IMG/VR virus record: IMGVR_UViG_3300017917_000529
Location: 1 to 64,000 of that record
Direction: 5' to 3' (one strand)
Source: a virus
DNA length: 64,000 nucleotides
The notes under the pieces were generated by a model, which saw only the letters and a list, made by a program, of their open reading frames with translations, had not been told where the DNA came from and made no database searches. This document shows, piece after piece, positions 61,809 through 64,000 of this stretch. Every line of letters begins with the position of its first letter. Position 1 is the stretch's first letter. The translations under genes and the position numbers were made by a program.

Positions 61809-62248
61809 TATGCACCTATCGTATCCCATTCTTCTGTTGCACTATTATATATTTTCATTTCAAGTGGACTTGATCCTTTTACTACCCACAATGTTCCATC
61901 AGTAGGGTTTGATGGTTCAATTGCTGTATAAATTGCAGTTGGATTACTTGGTGTATTTCCTGGTTCTGAATCAACATCTAACCACAACAAACCTTCTTGA
62001 AGTGTTGTTGGCTGTGTATTTGAAACTATAGATCCAGTTCCCAACGCTTCTAATGCATCTATAGAATCTTGAATATTTTTTAAATGATATGCTATGGATG
62101 GATTTACTAATGCAGCAGTATTGCTATTTGTTTCATCGTAAGAACTAGATCCGTAATGATATGTTCTAAGGGCAGATTGAATATCTGCGGCATCCTCATA
62201 TCCTGGAACCTTAGTAGAATATATATTTCCTATGCTAACATCAGCCAT
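61808..62248 (-). CDS. Fibre-associated protein
   Basis: A 146-residue protein. An N-terminal helix-and-turn set (DAADIQSALRTYHYGSSSY) precedes fibre-type modules: LQEGLLWLDVDSEP and PTDGTLWVVKGS with MKIYNSATEEW. This repeats a segment found at 54927. Structural role inferred. Confidence 0.6.
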   Translation of the reverse strand: MADVSIGNIYSTKVPGYEDAADIQSALRTYHYGSSSYDETNSNTAALVNPSIAYHLKNIQDSIDALEALGTGSIVSNTQPTTLQEGLLWLDVDSEPGNTPSNPTAIYTAIEPSNPTDGTLWVVKGSSPLEMKIYNSATEEWDTIGA

Positions 62249-62265
62249 TTATCATCACCAACCTC

Positions 62266-62274
62266 ATTATACCA
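62266..62274 (-). promoter_or_regulatory. Extended -10 promoter in the fibre operon
   Basis: TGG-TATAAT overlapping the upstream stop, with a 17-base leader holding a GAGGTTGGTG-type site before ATG 62248. Confidence 0.55.
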
Positions 62275-62851
62275 CGATAGATATTGCAAAATGAACTGTT
62301 TTCACACCACTTAAATTTTGCCAAGCGGAACCAGTATACTCAATAGCATTAACAGTTACTGGAATTACTTGTAAACCACTTATTGGATCATTAATAAATG
62401 AACCAATTTCTATAGATGATGAAATTGGATTTTCATTTGGAATATTATAGGTTATATTAAAATTAGCACTTGTTAGAGTTTGAGAAGTTTCTTCATCAAC
62501 TATATAACTTACAGGAATATTAAAAACTTTAGATCCATCTACAAAAGTTCCAGTTAATATTTTATTATATTGTATTGGATTTAATTTTATTATTGGATAC
62601 CATTGAAAACCTTCTGCACCATCAGAGTTATATTGGTATATATAAGAATATTCATTATCTGTTTTTAAAACATTTACACAAAGATCTTTTGCTTTTGGTG
62701 TTTGACCTACTAAATTGGTATTTGGATTTCCTACTGAAACGTAAAATAAACTTCCACGTTCTCCCTCTGGTCCAAAATCGACTTCAACATTTACAGAACT
62801 TGGTCCACTTAAAACTAATAATTCGTCTGTTGTTAAAACTACTTCAGCCAT
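62267..62851 (-). CDS. Fibre or baseplate structural protein
   Basis: A 194-residue beta-rich protein. The N-terminus LTTDELLVLSGPSSVNVEVDFG then GPEGERGSLFYVSVGNPN has a short collagen-like GPEGERG patch. TVNAIEYTGSAWQNLSGVKTV and the rest are typical of virion beta domains. It starts by TAATG coupling with the BppU-like gene. Confidence 0.6.
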   Translation of the reverse strand: MAEVVLTTDELLVLSGPSSVNVEVDFGPEGERGSLFYVSVGNPNTNLVGQTPKAKDLCVNVLKTDNEYSYIYQYNSDGAEGFQWYPIIKLNPIQYNKILTGTFVDGSKVFNIPVSYIVDEETSQTLTSANFNITYNIPNENPISSSIEIGSFINDPISGLQVIPVTVNAIEYTGSAWQNLSGVKTVHFAISIVV

Positions 62852-63198
62852 TATGCACCTGTTACATCTGCTGTTACTGTTATCGTTCCTTTAAGAAGAG
62901 TGTAAACAAGTTCAGATCCATTTGAAATTTGAACATCATAATAGTATGTTGTACCAGCAACTAATTGTCTTCCTATTGCTGGAAGTATTTTACATGTAAT
63001 TTTAGTTTTTGCAGAATCTATAGATGCTGATCCACCTACAGAAAAACTTGGACTTGGGCCAACTGAAGATGCTATAGTAAATGTTGATGTGTATCCTGTT
63101 AAATCAAAGGTATTTCCTGAAGCATCTTTTGGGTAAATAATAAAATCATAGGTATCACCTTCGTAGTAATTAATGTTATATGTGCCTGGAAATGCCAT
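62851..63198 (-). CDS. BppU-like N-terminal domain protein
   Basis: A 115-residue beta sandwich: INYYEGDTYDFIIYPKDASG, then FDLTGYTSTFTI, then YYYDVQISNGSELVYTLLKG. This is the same plan as the protein at 58456 (EGDTxxF strand, then a strand with Y..TI, then D.Q.S.....T...G.I.V), so the two are distant paralogues. Probably a baseplate or fibre attachment domain. Confidence 0.62.
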   Translation of the reverse strand: MAFPGTYNINYYEGDTYDFIIYPKDASGNTFDLTGYTSTFTIASSVGPSPSFSVGGSASIDSAKTKITCKILPAIGRQLVAGTTYYYDVQISNGSELVYTLLKGTITVTADVTGA

Positions 63199-63213
63199 AG
63201 ATCCTCCTGTTTT

Positions 63214-63222
63214 ATTATATCA
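63214..63222 (-). promoter_or_regulatory. Extended -10 promoter
   Basis: TGA-TATAAT between the collagen-like gene and the BppU-like gene, with a 15-base leader holding AGGAGG before ATG 63198. Confidence 0.6.
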
Positions 63223-63224
63223 TG

Positions 63225-63968
63225 TTATGACACTGAGATATACATGCTTTTTAATAAATAAGAGGCATCATAATCTGATTTAATATAAGCATTACAGTAG
63301 TTAAACCACATATCTTTATTTTCAACATAAATGGTTTGATCAAAACTTATATCATATATTCCTTGATATTTAAAATATCCTAATTGACCAAGGTTTGACT
63401 TATCTAATTCTTGATAAACTGTTGCAATCCATACCTCTGTATGATTTACTAATATTTCTAGTTGTATGTTATAGGTAACTTTTACTACAGAACCAATTTC
63501 TAAGCCTCTAAATGTAAAAGATCTTGTTTCTTCGTTATATAAGGCATTACATCCTTTTGGTAAAAAATTATGATTTTTTTTAATACTGTGTTTGTCAATT
63601 AATAATTGATGCCATCCATTTTCTCCTCTATTGGGATTTATTGTATGTATCCTACTAGATGTATTATGATAACTAGCCCATCCAAGTTGTTGGTTATAGG
63701 TAGAACCTAGTCCCTCTTTTCCATCTTTACCATCTTTTCCATCTTTTCCATCAATACCATTTTTTCCATCTTTTCCTTTTGGTCCTGGATCACCTTTTGG
63801 TCCTTGTGGACCTTCTGGTCCCCTATCACCTTTTGGTCCTACTAAACCTTGTTCTCCTTGAGGTCCTGGTACTGGCAAGAATTGTAGTTGTGGTTGATTT
63901 TCATCTGAATAAATTTTTGGTTTTTCTTTTTCTTGAATAGGAAAACCCATACTTCGTGTTATTGGCAC
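63225..63968 (-). CDS. Collagen-like fibre protein
   Basis: A 247-residue protein. The N-terminal 35 residues are an adaptor. Residues about 36-90 are Gly-X-Y triplets rich in Pro, Lys, Asp and Gln (GPQGEQGLVGPKGDRGPEG and on, then KDGKDGKDG). The rest is a C-terminal beta head (YNQQLGWASYHNTSSRIHTI, IYVENKDMWFNYCNAY) that may trimerise and bind a receptor. The start is GTG with GGAGG upstream. The bases right of 63968 hold only the upstream AT-rich leader. Confidence 0.78.
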   Translation of the reverse strand: MPITRSMGFPIQEKEKPKIYSDENQPQLQFLPVPGPQGEQGLVGPKGDRGPEGPQGPKGDPGPKGKDGKNGIDGKDGKDGKDGKEGLGSTYNQQLGWASYHNTSSRIHTINPNRGENGWHQLLIDKHSIKKNHNFLPKGCNALYNEETRSFTFRGLEIGSVVKVTYNIQLEILVNHTEVWIATVYQELDKSNLGQLGYFKYQGIYDISFDQTIYVENKDMWFNYCNAYIKSDYDASYLLKSMYISVS

Positions 63969-64000
63969 GGAATAACCTCCTATTTATTTATTTTTATAAT

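Noticed and set aside
1-64000. Recoding of TGA or TAG as sense codons
   Set aside because: All three stops end genes cleanly, with tight TAATG and ATGA couplings, and Trp is encoded by TGG throughout.
1-64000. Temperate module (integrase, CI-like repressor, attachment site)
   Set aside because: The only HTH candidates are the MerR-like protein and the 52-residue gene. No recombinase or divergent repressor/Cro arrangement is present in this window, though part of the genome lies outside it.

Overview
The window is a contiguous, strongly AT-rich piece of a tailed double-stranded DNA phage genome with siphovirus-type morphogenesis genes. Nearly every gene lies on the minus strand, so the map reads from right to left. 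The only clear exceptions are one plus-strand lysozyme gene and its tiny leader peptide. I saw no tRNA, rRNA, insertion sequence, integrase or CRISPR array. Both ends cut through phage sequence: a secreted-protein gene is truncated at base 1, and a collagen-like fibre gene begins near base 64000. The host cannot be read directly. Leaderless extended -10 promoters, a PASTA domain, a vitamin B12-dependent ribonucleotide reductase and the gene content would fit an aquatic, low-GC actinobacterium, but this is an inference of moderate to low confidence.

Layout in transcription order (high to low coordinates): (1) 64.0-53.1 kb, fibre and adhesin genes: collagen-like, BppU-like, Mtd_N-type and repeat-rich fibres, a glycosyltransferase, and two proteins that combine a VFGFSPF repeat tract with a C-terminal Hint (intein-like) domain. 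The plus-strand lysozyme sits inside this block. (2) 51.8-47.7 kb, a metabolic islet: two tandem PF13759-like 2OG-Fe(II) oxygenases, a tiny DUF1660-like zinc protein, class II ribonucleotide reductase and a prolyl-4-hydroxylase-like oxygenase. (3) 47.7-34.6 kb, a classical head and connector module: LamG-like appendage protein, portal, protease, capsid, connectors, major tail protein and two separate tail assembly chaperones. (4) 34.6-19.7 kb, a 2472-residue tape measure and tail-tip proteins. (5) 19.5-10.7 kb, replication: MerR-like protein, DnaB-type helicase, DnaG-type primase, putative ssDNA-binding protein, a full DnaE polymerase, RecA/UvsX-like recombinase and a PD-(D/E)XK nuclease. (6) 10.7-7.3 kb, five tandem divergent 2OG-Fe(II) oxygenases. 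(7) 7.3-1.5 kb, Cas4-like nuclease, RuvC-like resolvase, small zinc and HTH proteins, a DUF1599-like protein, an SGNH hydrolase and the terminase pair. (8) below 1.5 kb, a secreted protein with a Pro/Thr stalk.

Four things stand out. There are eight predicted 2OG-Fe(II) oxygenases, five of them in one array with an unusual HxD...QxHxR signature. Two structural proteins share an almost invariant aromatic octapeptide repeat joined to a degenerate Hint domain. The tail chaperone pair is encoded as two paralogous genes, each with its own promoter, instead of by a programmed frameshift. An extended -10 promoter grammar (TGN-TATAAT) recurs across the genome, and at least four of these promoters, plus the lysozyme promoter and one without the TG, place the -10 exactly six bases before an ATG and so predict leaderless mRNAs. 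At the lysozyme gene that architecture is combined with a perfect +1 stem-loop, a ten-residue leader peptide, and a leader stop codon buried in the lysozyme ribosome-binding site.
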